From assembly GCA_949710005.1 (NCBI GenBank), contig OX453275.1, positions 7,843,481-7,907,480 of the forward strand: a stretch of 64,000 nucleotides of DNA. Direction: 5' to 3'. Below, piece by piece: positions 50,652 to 62,900 of the stretch; position 1 is the stretch's first letter; each line of letters begins with the position of its first letter. Origin of the DNA: Ricordea florida (taxonomy: Eukaryota > Cnidaria > Anthozoa > Corallimorpharia > Ricordeidae). The notes under the pieces are model-generated. The model ran no database searches. It was not told the DNA's origin and saw only the letters and a list, made by a program, of their open reading frames with translations. A program made the position numbers and the translations under genes.

Positions 50652-53600
50652 CTAACGTTGCCCAAAGTTTGCGAAAAAGCGGATCTTCTTCTCTGCCTGG
50701 ACGCGTCATCTTATCAGAGCTATTTCAGGTCAAAATTGTCACTGCTTTTCTTTCACCACCATCGATAGTGTGCGTAGGCTCTGTTGTCTTCCGCTCGCCT
50801 GTGCAGCTCCTGTTTCTTTTTTATCGCAGTACCCTGAGAAAAAGATTAATACAACGAACTTTGGAAACCTTCATTATTTTGGAAGCTTTTTATGCCAAAA
50901 CATGTTAGTTATTGCTCGAAAATATACAAATGAAACTGGCGCGGGAAAACTCACTTTAGGCTAAAAAACGGTCTATTACGAGTGTTGATAGAGAGGTGAT
51001 CGATAGACTGTTCACTGTGCTGTATTTTTTCTTCCCTGTCAACGCCGCAAATCAGTTTCCTTAATTCTTAGCACAACACTCCAATCAAGCTGGGAGTGAA
51101 TCATCCTGTTATTATCACGCTGCCTTTTTCCCTTATCCATACCTGCAAGCGGACGAAAGATGGCTTTTTGATCGCGAAGAAACAAAATCCAGCTCACCAT
51201 CGTTTCGTCTGCTGCACGAATCCAATGTGGCGTATGACAAGTGAAGCCTGGCTTTTACGATGTAAGACATTATCTAAAAAGCAGACTTTAAAGCCCATAA
51301 TGCTGAAAAAAATCACGAGTCTCACACTTACCTCATTTTTGAACGCATCTAGAAGTTCTTTAGCCAGTTTCTGGTACATCCGGGCATTTTTGTTCGTACG
51401 TTGTTCACGTGCAGCAGTTATGAGCCATTTAATGGCCAGGAAATTGCGACGCTTTAATGGGAGGGGCGTCGGGATCTGAAAATGTCACTTGCAGTTAAGA
51501 GTGTGTTCTGTCGTATTTTAACCGTTTCACTTCCACGATACGAGTAGTGATTCTCCATACTGACTACAGTAACACCGATTTTCGGGGTTCAGGCTGATTG
51601 GGTTCTTATATATCGGGTATTTTAGGTGAAATCAGTCTGAAAGTGTTCTTAAGTGTTCTTAATTTTTTACAACTAAAAAAATTGTAAGGGATTTACTAAC
51701 TATGATGAAATACATAACTTTGAGAGAAAATTAAACTTGAGACATACAACATTAGAAAATAAATTGCACAACCGAGCTTTCGATTGGCATCCGGACTTCT
51801 TGTAAGAACAATTTTCAATTTTCAGGTTGAATGTTGTCTTATATATATATGCGCCTTTTTTACCAAATTTCAGCGTGGGTGTTCTTAATCCACATGTTCT
51901 TGTATGCGGGTTTTTATTGTACTGCACCATACATTTCCCTTGTGTGTTGCTTTGGAGAGTTTGGCATTAAATCAGTTCAATATTCTCGCGTACAGTTTTT
52001 TTCTCAATTCTCATCGTATGCTCGTTTTACAGGAAATTTGATATTGTTAAAGAAACATTTCTGGTAGTAAACGAATACCCCTCATAGCAGTTTCACACTA
52101 AGATAGAAACAAAAAAGAATCGCATTTGAGTATATCGATCATACTGCGAGGGAAACATCGCTACTTTTGTTGCCCACTGCGGTGCAGCTTCAGATGCCGT
52201 CTCTTATATTCAACATTTTACGTTCTTACACCGGCATGCATGAACACAATTATAGCTGTTTGCTCCCAGGGTGGATGGCTGGTAAAGCATCGCACCATCA
52301 ATCACAAGGCCACGATGAATCCCGTCCCGGTCTATTCTTTTCTTGAGGCTAAATCGCTACTGGTGAGAAGCTCTGTTGTTATAACGAACTTATACTGAGA
52401 AACACTTACTCTGTGCGTGTACCCCAGATTCATTGCATAACCAAGCTAGAACAGGTTGTGCAGTCACCTAAGTAGAGTATGTTATTTGCTTGCCAATGGT
52501 ATACAACGTATAAACTTAGTATGTTTGGTCCATTTGTAGTTAGCATACTTGATTTATCATTTGTATCTAATTAAGAGGTTGGAAGTCTGTTAACCCTTTC
52601 ACTCCCAGAAGTGATCAACATTGAACTTCTCCTTTCCATAACATGACGCTGCAAGGAAAACTGACTACGAGAATTCAACAAAATGATCAACTCGAAGATA
52701 TTGAATTGACCAAATACCAAACTCTCAAAATTCATTTGTAACAAAATGTACGGTACTCACTTAGGAGAATTGCTACTCAGATCTTCGGAGTTAAAAGCTT
52801 AAGGCTTTTGTTTTCTGTTTATTTCCTGGCATAGCAGTTTTCACGTATTTCTGTGCTGCTCTGATATCAATGTGACCAATGAAACAGAAGCAAGGCAAAG
52901 TAAAAGGTATAGTGGGGATAGTTTCTAAAGAAACTGGTGCTGCGTCGGTGGGAAATTGAAACACAAGAAATTGGATAAATCAAACGAGTTGATTAAGTAA
53001 GTTATACCACCGTAAGGTGAAAAGGAGGTGCTGACGTTTCGAGCGTTAGCCATTCGCTCCGACGAAGGGCTAACGCTCGAAACGTCAGCACCTCCCATTC
53101 ACCTTACGGTGGTATAACTTACTTAATCAACTCGTTTGAATTATCCAATTTCAAAGTAAAAGGTACCACACTGTAAGCTACAAAAGACAAATAACAACAC
53201 GCCTTACTTGGAAAACCCGTCGTCCTCTTCTAATTGGTACGACGCCCACAAAAGGCTTGACATTGTCCACAGCTTCAAGAAATACTGTCATTGGATCTGT
53301 TTCTACTGTGCCTGGATTTGATGATTTTCTTCGTCTGATTACCAGAAATGAAAACTAGTATTTATTATGTGGCTGGTTAATCGAGCGGGCAAGATCAGGG
53401 AAATCCTGAGTTCTGATTGGCCATCAGAGCGAGCAAGATGAACTATCTTGCCTACTGTGTCCCGCGAAATAAAACAAAAAAAATCGCTTTAGACTAAATT
53501 GTTTATTGATCAAGCGTTATATTCGATCAATATGGCTGGATGTTGGCCTCGTTTCTTGCGCTCTTACTGACTTCGTCTACGTCTCGATCAACGAAAACGC

Positions 53601-56600
53601 AAAAAAAAAACTTGGCCAATGTGCAGACATTTGGTCAACAACGTGTATGCACTGACTGTACCTCCCAGAGGTATTGAAGCATTTCTCGCGCATGCAACGC
53701 GAGAAAATCGACCGCGTCACTCGCAATCCACGACACTCGAGTCAAGTTACGCGCAAACAAGCTACAACATAAAAGGTCACTCAAAACAAAAAATTCCGCA
53801 GGAAGTCCACTAATGACTAGGGTTGAAGATAAGTGTGATTCAGTAAGTATTTCAAACCAAGCAATCTGGTTTTTCACTCTGATTAGTAGTTCATATTAAT
53901 AGAGTATGATTTCGCAGTAATAATGAACATACTTTGCCATGGGCATAATGAGGACTTTTGCACCTCACATTTAAGATAAGTGTCAATCAAAGAAGCATCT
54001 CGAACAAACCTCATGTGCCACAGTTAAGGAAAGCATGTTTCTGCAAAATGACCTAATTGTGGTTTGCCAATTTTATCTTAACTATTAAATTTTGTTAGGT
54101 TAAATAAATAATTTAAATTAATCACCATTATTGCTGGGAAAAAAAGAAACATTATGGTAGCATTAATCCAACAATGACTTACTTTTCTAATTGTGTAGTT
54201 TTTATTTCTTCAAATGCCTGCAAACAGCGGTAAAGCAAATAAGAATCATTAGTTAACCCTTTCAATGCCACAGGCAACTCGTGTAAATTCTCCTTATAAT
54301 TCCCATACACTACTGCACTAACAGATTATAAGAATTGAGAACACGATCAAATCAAGGATGCTAAATCGATCAACTGCCAAATTCTCTGAACTAGAATATA
54401 AGGGACTGTATAGCACTTCCTCAGGAGAATTTATACTTGATCTTGACAGTAAATGGATACAGGGACTACATTGAAATACAAACCCTTACACTACAGTCGA
54501 ACCCTGCTATCTCGAACTCTCAAGGGAAACAAAATAGTTTGAGATAGTGGGGATTTGAGGTAACCAATGGTAAAAGACAGAATAAACAATGCAAGGGAAA
54601 TCAGTTTGAGTTTGAGATAGCAGGAAGTTTGAGATTATCGAGTTCAATATAGCGAAGTTCCACTAGGCGTGAATGACATGTAATTGTCTTTATGTAAAGA
54701 TAACATGTTACAGCCTTTGCGCATTCAAGGGAAAGGCTGTAAAAAGTTAGATGTACTTGCCCAGCAAGGATATCTACCGTACTGTAATTCCCAAAGATAT
54801 TCACAACTTAAGATCCTTTTACTGTTTGTACTTAAGGAAAAGCCCAACAATATCATTATAACATTATTATCATGCAGACATAAGCCAACAGTTTTCATGC
54901 TAGCCACCATTCCTTGAAAAGCTACTGAAGAGTACCTTCATTGTAATTCAACTCTTTCTGTACATTATGTTATTGGATTCTCTTAGGACTGTGAAAAGTA
55001 TTAACAAGTGATGTAAATTATGATGATTTATAACAGAGTTTTGGTCCACCGAGATAAAAGATGGTTTGCTTAATATTACATAAATTATATTAGGCCAAAT
55101 TGAATATGACATACCTTTCTCAGTATACTCTGTGATAAAGATTTCTTGCCATCCCACATCATGCAGTTGACAAATTTGCTGAGAAAAAAAGGCAGTTAGA
55201 TTTTGGTAAGAAATCAAACCAAACCCAACAAAAGGAGACATTGTTAAAATACTACAATCTGCTACACTATGAGTCTGAATCCTTTTGTAAATCAAATTAA
55301 AACTGTCCTTTTATTAACTGATAATTTTTGCTTGACTTCTTTCATCATTCTCTGGATGCATACATACATATGTACGTACATAGATGCATGCATACATACA
55401 TACATACATACATACATACATACATACATACATACATACATACATACCGTATTCGCACGTGTATAGGCTGCACTTTTTTTTCAAATAAATTTTGTCTAAA
55501 ATGGGGGTGCGGCCTATACACGGTATAACTAAAATTTTCATATGATTTAGTGAAAGCCCCTTTAAAGTTGTCACGTAATCCTTCATACAACACAAGTGTA
55601 TAGGCTTGGGCAGATATGGAGCTTTGATATTTTAGTCAATCGCTGCTGAACAGAACATTTTGAAGCCTGAAAGCATCCATCCGATCCTTGAACCTCGCTG
55701 AGATATAAACCATTGAATCTGGAGGCTTTAAATATTTCTCACAACCGAGAAATGATCCACGTATGTAGAATCTAACAGAACACGTGAACAAGTAGCGATC
55801 ACATGTCTCGCGTGCGACGTGCTTAGAAATAGATTTGAGATTCAAGGTGGGCTTTTTCTACCCGATAATTACATTTAATTACAACTTAGCTTGGTTTCCA
55901 ATGAAAACATAGTCCAAGAAAATCAAACACTACATGGAAAACACTGCATAAACGCTCGTGCGAGTTGACACAATCCGCCGCCATCTTTGATTCATTCAGT
56001 AACCTTAGCAACTGATAACAATTGTTCGTGAACAAAACGAATGTCTTGAAGACCTCTTGAAGTTTGATCCCTGCACCTCACTGAGTCAATAAATCCTTCA
56101 GAGACAATCTGAGCGGTCTTACTGTTTCTCATAACAAAGAAATGATTCACGTATGTGGAATTGCCAGAATCTACGTTAACATATCTGTAACAACACGAGT
56201 ACAAGTACACCAAAGTAGCGATCGCATGTCTCGCAGGCTTATGTTTTATATTAAATTTGAGATTCAACATTTATTTTTCTGTCAAATAATTTATCCGTTA
56301 TGTGTACTTACATCTGAGCTTTGTTTCTAACGAAAACAAAGTCTGAGAACAACAAACACTGCATAAGAAATGCAACATGAACTTTCATACGATCGAGTTG
56401 ACACAGTTTTGTTTGTTCGATCGAATGCATGCTGTCTTAGATTATTTATCGCGATGAATTTTGTCATATAAACAAATAACAATATCTTGGTGGTACTCGG
56501 CACTCGCCAGGCCTGTGCGTTTTTAAGAAAGCGTGAATTTTTTTTTCAAGAAATATTGCAAAAATTGGGGTGCGGCTTATACACGAGTGCGGCCTATGCA

Positions 56601-59032
56601 CGTGCGAATACGGTACATATGTAAGTAAGTACATACGTACATACATGTACTTTACTGGCTCGTCCCCACAGGGCTTTTCAGAGTCAATTTTCATGCATAA
56701 AGAATGCATAATGCATAGAGAAGCATATGATGTCTGTTGCCTCAGGGAACATTTAACTTTGTTTTCCATCGATTTTTCCCTTGGATATCGATGTTTCACA
56801 GGACTTCTTCTTGGGGAAAAAACAATTGGTTCCCCCCCCCCCCCAAAGCAGAAATTAACTGAGTGCTTACAATGTTGTATTTTTAATATTCATGTATTAT
56901 TCTTTTAAGACATACCCAATACAACTCAGCCTTTTTTTATCATGCAAGAATAAAATAGCCCGGGTGCAGTTGTCTTTTATTTCCTTAAATTGCACACAGA
57001 GAAGGAAATAAGAGACCATTGCTCGCAGGCTAGAATGAAAAAGAAAACAGTTCCATAACATATGTTACTTACCTCACAGTCTCGTGTTCAAATATTGATG
57101 GTGTAATGTCTGAGCTTGCAGCCTTTGGGATTTCAAAACTGTCACCTTCCTCTAAAATATTACTGATAACGTACATGAAATATAAATAATGAACACATTA
57201 AAATTTCTGGATTAGAAACATACTTTTTAATGAAAGGCAAGTCAAGAAGACAGCTTCGTTAAGGTACAAGGTATTACTACCATTGTCTCACTAACACACA
57301 CATTTAGGCCTGGCTTGTATTAGAGCGGCTGGAAAAGTACATTGATTGGAACACATGATGAAGTTACTCACTCTAACAGATCATCTTCACCTGTGGAAGG
57401 TGCAGGTTCAGTGCTTGACAGAGCCTGTTTATTAAGCATTTCAACCTTCTCATCTTGTTCTTGGACATTCCTGATTTCACACGTAATAATAAAATAATAA
57501 TCAATCAGTGGCTAGATTCTATAAGCACAAGCAATCAATAATTTTTTTGTTTATAGAAAAATGGAAAAGCATGGAAAATGAAGTATGGGTTATCTGGAAA
57601 TTTAGGCTAGTTTCCCACACAACCCCATAGTTTATCATTCATGCTTTATTCGCATTGTTTAGGATAATGCACAGTCATGCAAAAACTTCTTCTTCTTCAA
57701 AGAATGATACAATATGGCTATAGCATGCATAATGAAGTAGAGGGTAATATGGGAATCTGGGCAATATCTACACCATAAAAAATCATTGTGCATGAATCAT
57801 AATGTAAGCTAAAATAGAACTCAAGGGCTACATCACCATATCACATTCAATTTCATTATACATGCTGTAGCCAAACGGTTTTGGTTCTTTGAAACAAGGG
57901 ATGTTTTCATTACCCTGGACAAAATAGCTACAGCAAGCAGAATGAAGTATGAGAGATACAGATGTCTTCACACCTGAGGTACTGCAAAGTCCACACAAAT
58001 TATTTAAGGCTAGATTTTGATATCACCCTTTACTCTATTATGTAAATTGTAGCTATAGACTATTTCATTTTTTGAAAACAAGAAATGTTTGTTTGTGCAC
58101 TTACCTAAACAATTCAGCTACAGCATACATAGTGAAGTATGGGGTGATATGGAAATCTTGTCTTATGTAACTTTACACTCCAGTCGGGGATCAGTAAGTA
58201 GATTCTCCTTACAATATTCAGGAAAGCACATACATTGATCACCCAGTAAACAGAAACAAAATAATAATTTTAACAGCTCATGGACCCTTGACCAGTCAAA
58301 TACTAACACACTTGAAGCAATTGCAGAATACCTGGCCACTTCATTTACGTGCCGGAGGCTATTGAAGAACGAGGCATATTACAATCTACTCTATTGTTAT
58401 TCATCAGTATGTAAATGAAGTGGCGGGTATTCTGCAATTTAGTCACAAATTCTCCCAAATTAGTAAAACGTCATGTATTGTAGTGACAAGACTTTTGGGC
58501 TAGATATTTACCCCATACTTCATTATGCATGCTGTAGCTGTATAGCCAAAGATAATGGACGTGAAAGAATTTCTCGTTTTCGAAGAACAAGTAATGCAGC
58601 TAGAGCATGCATAATGAAGTATGAGGTAATACGGAAACCTGCCATGTGTACATGGGCTTACAGACTGTAAGCCTCAAAACCGCAAAGCAAGCCAAGCAAA
58701 ACTCCCAACAAATTTTGTACTTACAGTCCAGCAACTGATGAACACAGACTTCTTGCAACGGGAAAATGAAATGGCCTTCTGTTCGGTAATGGATGAACAC
58801 AGCAGCATGACATTTAATAAATCTTTCACTGATTGATGTGCTCAATAATTTTTGACATAAATTTACTTGAGTTTTATTTCATGTTTGTACAAGAGTTGTA
58901 ATTCATATCAAGAGAGATTTCTCACCTAGAGAATTGATTCACACGTAAAGCTTCCCGGCAAATAAGCCCAATAAAAGCGTTCTTTTGCCACGACAAAGTA
59001 CTTACAAGGAATCTGCCCCTTCGAGCAGCCAT
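50652..59032 (-). CDS. MRPS7: Mitochondrial small ribosomal subunit protein uS7m, eight exons
   Basis: Exons in coding order: 58926-59032, 57372-57470, 57073-57162, 55115-55178, 54183-54217 (35 bp), 53208-53334, 51332-51475, and a tentative last exon 50652-50696. Phases agree at every junction; total about 236 aa, close to the human length. Exon 1 encodes a basic, acid-poor presequence (MAARRGRFLVSTLSWQKNAF) for mitochondrial import. The S7 core follows: SIFEHETVSKFVNCMMWDG, KSLSQSILRKAFEEI, TDPMTVFLEAVDNVKPFVGV, VPIRRGRRVFQIPTPL, RRNFLAIKWLITAAREQ and KLAKELLDAF. uS7m binds the 3' domain of 12S rRNA. The last exon (AEKKIRFFANFGQR) is the least sure, because a lysine-rich stretch expected just before it is missing. 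Introns are full of MITEs. Confidence 0.88.
52595..52800. repeat. Dispersed CCCTTTCACTCCCAGAAGTG repeat, copy 1
   Basis: Begins TTAACCCTTTCACTCCCAGA and shares its order of motifs, ending near GGAGAATT, with the diverged copy at 54250-54460. Both lie in MRPS7 introns. Confidence 0.5.
52967..53152. mobile_element. Foldback MITE in MRPS7 intron 6
   Basis: Arms of about 85 bp (GAAATTGGATAAATCAAACG at the tip, GACGTTTCGAGCGTTAGCC near the loop) pair almost perfectly around a short loop. No coding sequence. Confidence 0.8.
54250..54460. repeat. Dispersed CCCTTTCA repeat, copy 2
   Basis: Diverged relative of 52595-52800, same orientation, beginning TTAACCCTTTCAATGCCACA. Confidence 0.45.
54494..54670. 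mobile_element. MITE with GTCGAACCCTGCTATCTCGA end
   Basis: The left end CAGTCGAACCCTGCTATCTC faces a right part with TTTGAGATAGCAGG and CGAGTTCAATATAGCGAAG, an imperfect inverted arrangement like small Tc1/mariner-derived repeats. Boundaries are approximate. Confidence 0.5.
55366..55446. repeat. CATA microsatellite
   Basis: About twenty CATA units with a few GTAC/ATGC variants. It is the target site of the adjoining 1.17-kb element. Confidence 0.95.
55447..56613. mobile_element. Tc1/mariner-like non-autonomous element, 1.17 kb
   Basis: Inverted ends CCGTATTCGCACGTGTATAGG and CCGTATTCGCACGTGCATAGG are followed by GCACCCC-type subterminal repeats on both sides. TA flanks each end (55445-55446 and 56614-56615). 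No transposase is present. The TIR type and TA target fit pogo/Tigger-like or related elements. It lies in MRPS7 intron 3. Confidence 0.8.
57611..57755. mobile_element. GCATGCTGTAGC-family MITE, copy 2
   Basis: Inverted arms around TTTATCATTCATGC and GGCTATAGCATGCATAATGA, the most diverged member of the family. In MRPS7 intron 1. Confidence 0.55.
57831..57960. mobile_element. GCATGCTGTAGC-family MITE, copy 3
   Basis: Core TTCATTATACATGCTGTAGC and, inverted, GCTACAGCAAGCAGAATGAA. In MRPS7 intron 1. Confidence 0.6.
58010..58157. mobile_element. GCATGCTGTAGC-family MITE, copy 4
   Basis: Arms GATATCACCCTTTACT and AGTATGGGGTGATATGG with the family core inside. In MRPS7 intron 1. Confidence 0.65.
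58317..58440. mobile_element. Short MITE with ATTGCAGAATACC ends
   Basis: Inverted ends AATTGCAGAATACC ... GGTATTCTGCAATT extend inward to CCACTTCATTTAC. A separate family from its neighbours. Confidence 0.7.
58505..58636. mobile_element. GCATGCTGTAGC-family MITE, copy 5
   Basis: CCCCATACTTCATTATGCAT ... ATGCATAATGAAGTATGAGG inverted arms. The best preserved member. Confidence 0.7.
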
Positions 59033-59630
59033 CTTGGATTCAGGTTAACACTGGGAGGAGAGGGGCCTGGGAAGGAACGGGAATAATCCCTCTCCCAAAG
59101 GTACAAGGAGAGTACAAGGAACGTGTGAGGAAAGATGGACGACAAACAATCAAAACGAATGATAGAAACCGCGGAGAGGAAGGGTGGGTGGATTCTCTCT
59201 ACATAAAAACGAGGCACTCATGGTGAAATATTTTATCTACAGTACTATACTCTAGGTGAATTCACAAGGCAACCTGGATCAAAGATGTTAAAAGCATGAA
59301 AAGCTAATTGATGTGCCACACCAGATACGAATAACCACTTTTAAAAAAACACTCTTAAGAGATGGTCAAAAAATATGTGGAAACGTATTCCCCTTCTTCT
59401 GCTTAGGTACATGTCCATCACTAAAAAATATTACCGAATATAGGGAAGGATTTTGTGAGATAAGTCTGCAATAGGGTGGTAAAATTCAGCTGAAATAGGT
59501 CTTGTCTAGGCGACACATCCCCACCCAAATTTTCCTAAAGTACCACCTCCCCCTCCCCACTTCCCTTATCCCCGGGGTAGAGCTTATTAGTTTGAATGAA
59601 GTAGTTTAGAAATCTGAAGGCAAAGGTGAG
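59033..59630. other. Upstream region of MRPS7
   Basis: Contains the presumed MRPS7 promoter, reading leftward, without a clear TATA box as expected for a housekeeping gene. It also holds the flank of the retrotransposon. Confidence 0.35.
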
Positions 59631-59827
59631 TGTGACGAAACTAATGTGGTTTATCTAGAAACCACAAGGGCTGACCGAAATAGTTTACGTGTCTGCGGTA
59701 TCTATTACCGGAAATAGTTTAGATTTTTCACTAGCCACTCCTAGCACATGTATTACTTGTTTTTCTATCTGCTCGACATTATTATTAAACGTCGTTTGCT
59801 AAAGAAAGTCTCTCGCGTGTTGTTACA
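59631..59827 (+). mobile_element. Candidate 5' LTR of the Ty3/Gypsy element
   Basis: Starts TGTGACG and ends GTTGTTACA (TG...CA), directly before a primer-binding-like TGGTGGCAGCGAGTGG (59828-59843). The 3' LTR lies beyond the window, so the left boundary is a guess. Confidence 0.45.
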
Positions 59828-59900
59828 TGGTGGCAGCGAGTGGAGAGCTATAGTGGTACAATATTACACATAGTTTCTCATCAACGCAAGAGTAAAAAGA

Positions 59901-62900
59901 ATGGCATCGGGATACTCCCTACCACCTCCAGCGCACCTCGAGATTCATGACTCGAACGCTGCGGAAAAGTGGAAAAAGTTCCTGTTAGCATGGGAAAACT
60001 ACGCTCTCGCCACAGAGCTCAGCGAGAAGTCCCAGCCAGTACAAGTAGCCACACTCTTGACAGTGATAGGCGAAGAAGCAAGAGAGGTGTACTCCACCTT
60101 TAACGACTGGGTAAACGAGGGAGACGACAAGAAAATCGGACCAGTACTAAAGAAACTAGGAGATTACTGCGAACCGCGCAAGAACATTCCCTTCGAAAGA
60201 TATCGCTTCAACCGACGTATTCAAGAGCCAGGAGAGACTTACGACCAGTATCGCACGGCACTTCGAAAGTTAGCCGAGGGTTGCAACTTTGCAACAATAA
60301 CTCCCGAAGAAATACTTCGCGACCGCCTGTTGTTTGGAATTCGTGAACCCAAACTCAGAGAGAGATTGTTAAGAGAGACAACATTAACACTCGCCAAAAC
60401 AGACGAAATCTGCAGGGCATCCGAGAGCACGACTGCTCAGATGAAACTTATGGAAAAAGAAGAGAATCCATCAAGCACCGTAAATGCAGTCAGAGAAAAA
60501 AGCAAGAACCTTAAAGTGCCAAGAAAACGAAATCTCAAAGGCAAGGACTCCCAACACGGAAAGCCCAAAGAATGTGAGAGGTGTGGCTCTGTTCATGATT
60601 ACGCAAAGAAAGAACAATGTCCGGCTTTCGGCAAGACGTGTTTGAAGTGTGGTAAACTATCGCATTTTGCAGCTAAATGTCGCAGTAAGAAACGAGACAA
60701 CAACACTCGCACGTTTGTTAGAGCTGTCGACGACGATGTCAGCGAATCCGAGGTATTCTACGCCGACATGATATCAGCAGTAGATCTGGATGATTCCCAA
60801 CTCGTGACACTAAAACTGGAGTCTGGCAATTATCTGCGGTTTCAACCGGACACTGGAGCACAGTGCAACGTAATTCCGGTGAGTCTCTACAAGAAAGCCA
60901 CAAAAGACCACAAATTGGAGCGCGTGACACCACTGAACACTCAACTCTCAGCCTACGGTGGTTCGAAATTACAAGTTGTGGGCCAAGTTCGTATTACCGT
61001 GTGGCGTGACGACTACAGATGTCAGTTGGATTGTAAACTTGTTGACAACAACACAATCCGCCCCCTCCTTGGACGAAAAGCCTGTGTGGGCATGAAGATC
61101 ATTACATACACTGACAATGATCAATTAAACAAACCACAAACAGGAAATGCCCCAGTGTACTCGCTCGAAACGGCAGCAAAAGTAACGCAAGCGCCCATTA
61201 CCAAAATGGCCCTGATTAAGAAATACCCGCAAGTTTTCGGCGAAGGTGTCGGAAAGCTGGCCGGTGAACACCATATTAGAATTGACAGCACCGTTAACCC
61301 TGTACAGCACGCACCGCGTCGCGTACCTGTGGCACTCAGAGCTAAAGTAAAAGAAACCTTAGAAGACTTGGAGAAACAGGAAATCATTGCACCCGTGACC
61401 TGTCCCACAGCATGGATAAGCTCCATGGTAACTGTACCGAAGCAAAACGGAAAACTACGCGTATGCCTGGACCCCAGGGACCTCAACCGTGCCGTCCAAC
61501 GCGAGCACTACCCTCTCCCAACAATTGAAGACATTGCTACTCGACTCCATGGCGCGAAAGTCTTCACAAAGCTCGATGTACGAAACGGATTCTGGCATGT
61601 GGCCCTTGATGCAGAGTCGTCCTACCTGACAACCTTTCACACCCCGTTTGGACGTTACCGTTGGCGACGCCTGCCTTTCGGTATCAGCTCAGCTCCTGAA
61701 GTCTTCCAACGCAAAATGCACGAGCTCATTGAAGGACTTTCAGGCATCGAAGTCGTGGCAGATGATTTTATCGCAATTGGTTGCGGAAACACAGTTGAAG
61801 AGGCCATTAATGACCACGACACAGTCCTGATTAGATTCCTGGAACGCTGCAAAGAGCGAGGCGTTAAGCTCAACACGGACAAGCTCAACCTCCGACTAAC
61901 GGAAGTCCCGTTCATCGGACACGTCGCCACAGACAAAGGTCTATGTGTAGACCCCGCCAAAGTCCGGGCGATCAGCGAAATGCCAGCACCCACAGACAAG
62001 GCCGGAGTTCAGAGATTGCTGGGACTCGCACAGTATCTCAGCAAGTTCCTACCACGTCTGTCTGACATCACAAAGCCATTAAGAGAACTCACCCAGAAAG
62101 ACGTACAGTGGACCTGGGAAACTGCCCAAGAAGAGGCATTGGTGGCGCTAAAGAATGCTGTCATGATTACCCCAGTCTTGCGCTACTACAACCTAGAGGA
62201 AGAAGTCACGCTCCAGTGTGACGCCTCTCAGTTTGGGTTAGGCGCCGCCCTATTACAAAACGGACAGCCGGTGGCCTACACATCGCGTGCTCTTACAGAT
62301 GCAGAAACTCGCTATGCCCAAATAGAAAAGGAACTGCTCGCAATCGTTTTTGCGTGCGAACGTTTTGAGCCGTATGTGTACGGCCGTGACGAAGTCCATG
62401 TGGAAAGCGACCACCAGCCCTTAGAGTCAATCTTTCTAAAGCCACTCCACTCAGCACCCAAGCGACTCCAGCGAATGTTGCTGAGACTCCAAAAGTACAG
62501 CCTTCGAGTGACTTACAAGAAAGGTCACGACATGTTTCTGGCCGACACCCTGAGCAGAGCTTTCCTCCCAGAGGTCAACGCCTGTGAGTTCACGCAAGAG
62601 CTCGAGGAAGTGGATCACACAGCCTCACTACCAGTCAGTGACGAGCGTTGGCAGCAGATCAGACATGCATCGGCAGATGATCCTGTGTTACAGCAGCTAC
62701 GTGCTACTATACGCCGGGGATGGCCAGAAACCAGATCCGAAATTCCGGAATGTCTCTACCCCTACTTCGACATGAGAGATGTGCTGACTGTCCAGAACGA
62801 ACTCGTCTTCAAAGGACAACTTCTCGTAGTACCAGCCTCCCTACGTAAGGAGCTTATGGCAGTGGTACACAGCTCGCATATTGGCGTTGAAGGGTGTATA

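Noticed and set aside
53619..53813. Short plus-strand frame in MRPS7 intron 5
   Set aside because: No splice, homology or promoter support; composition fits chance.
55269..55595. Open frames over the CATA microsatellite
   Set aside because: Simple-repeat translation only (YIHT and MYVC repeats).
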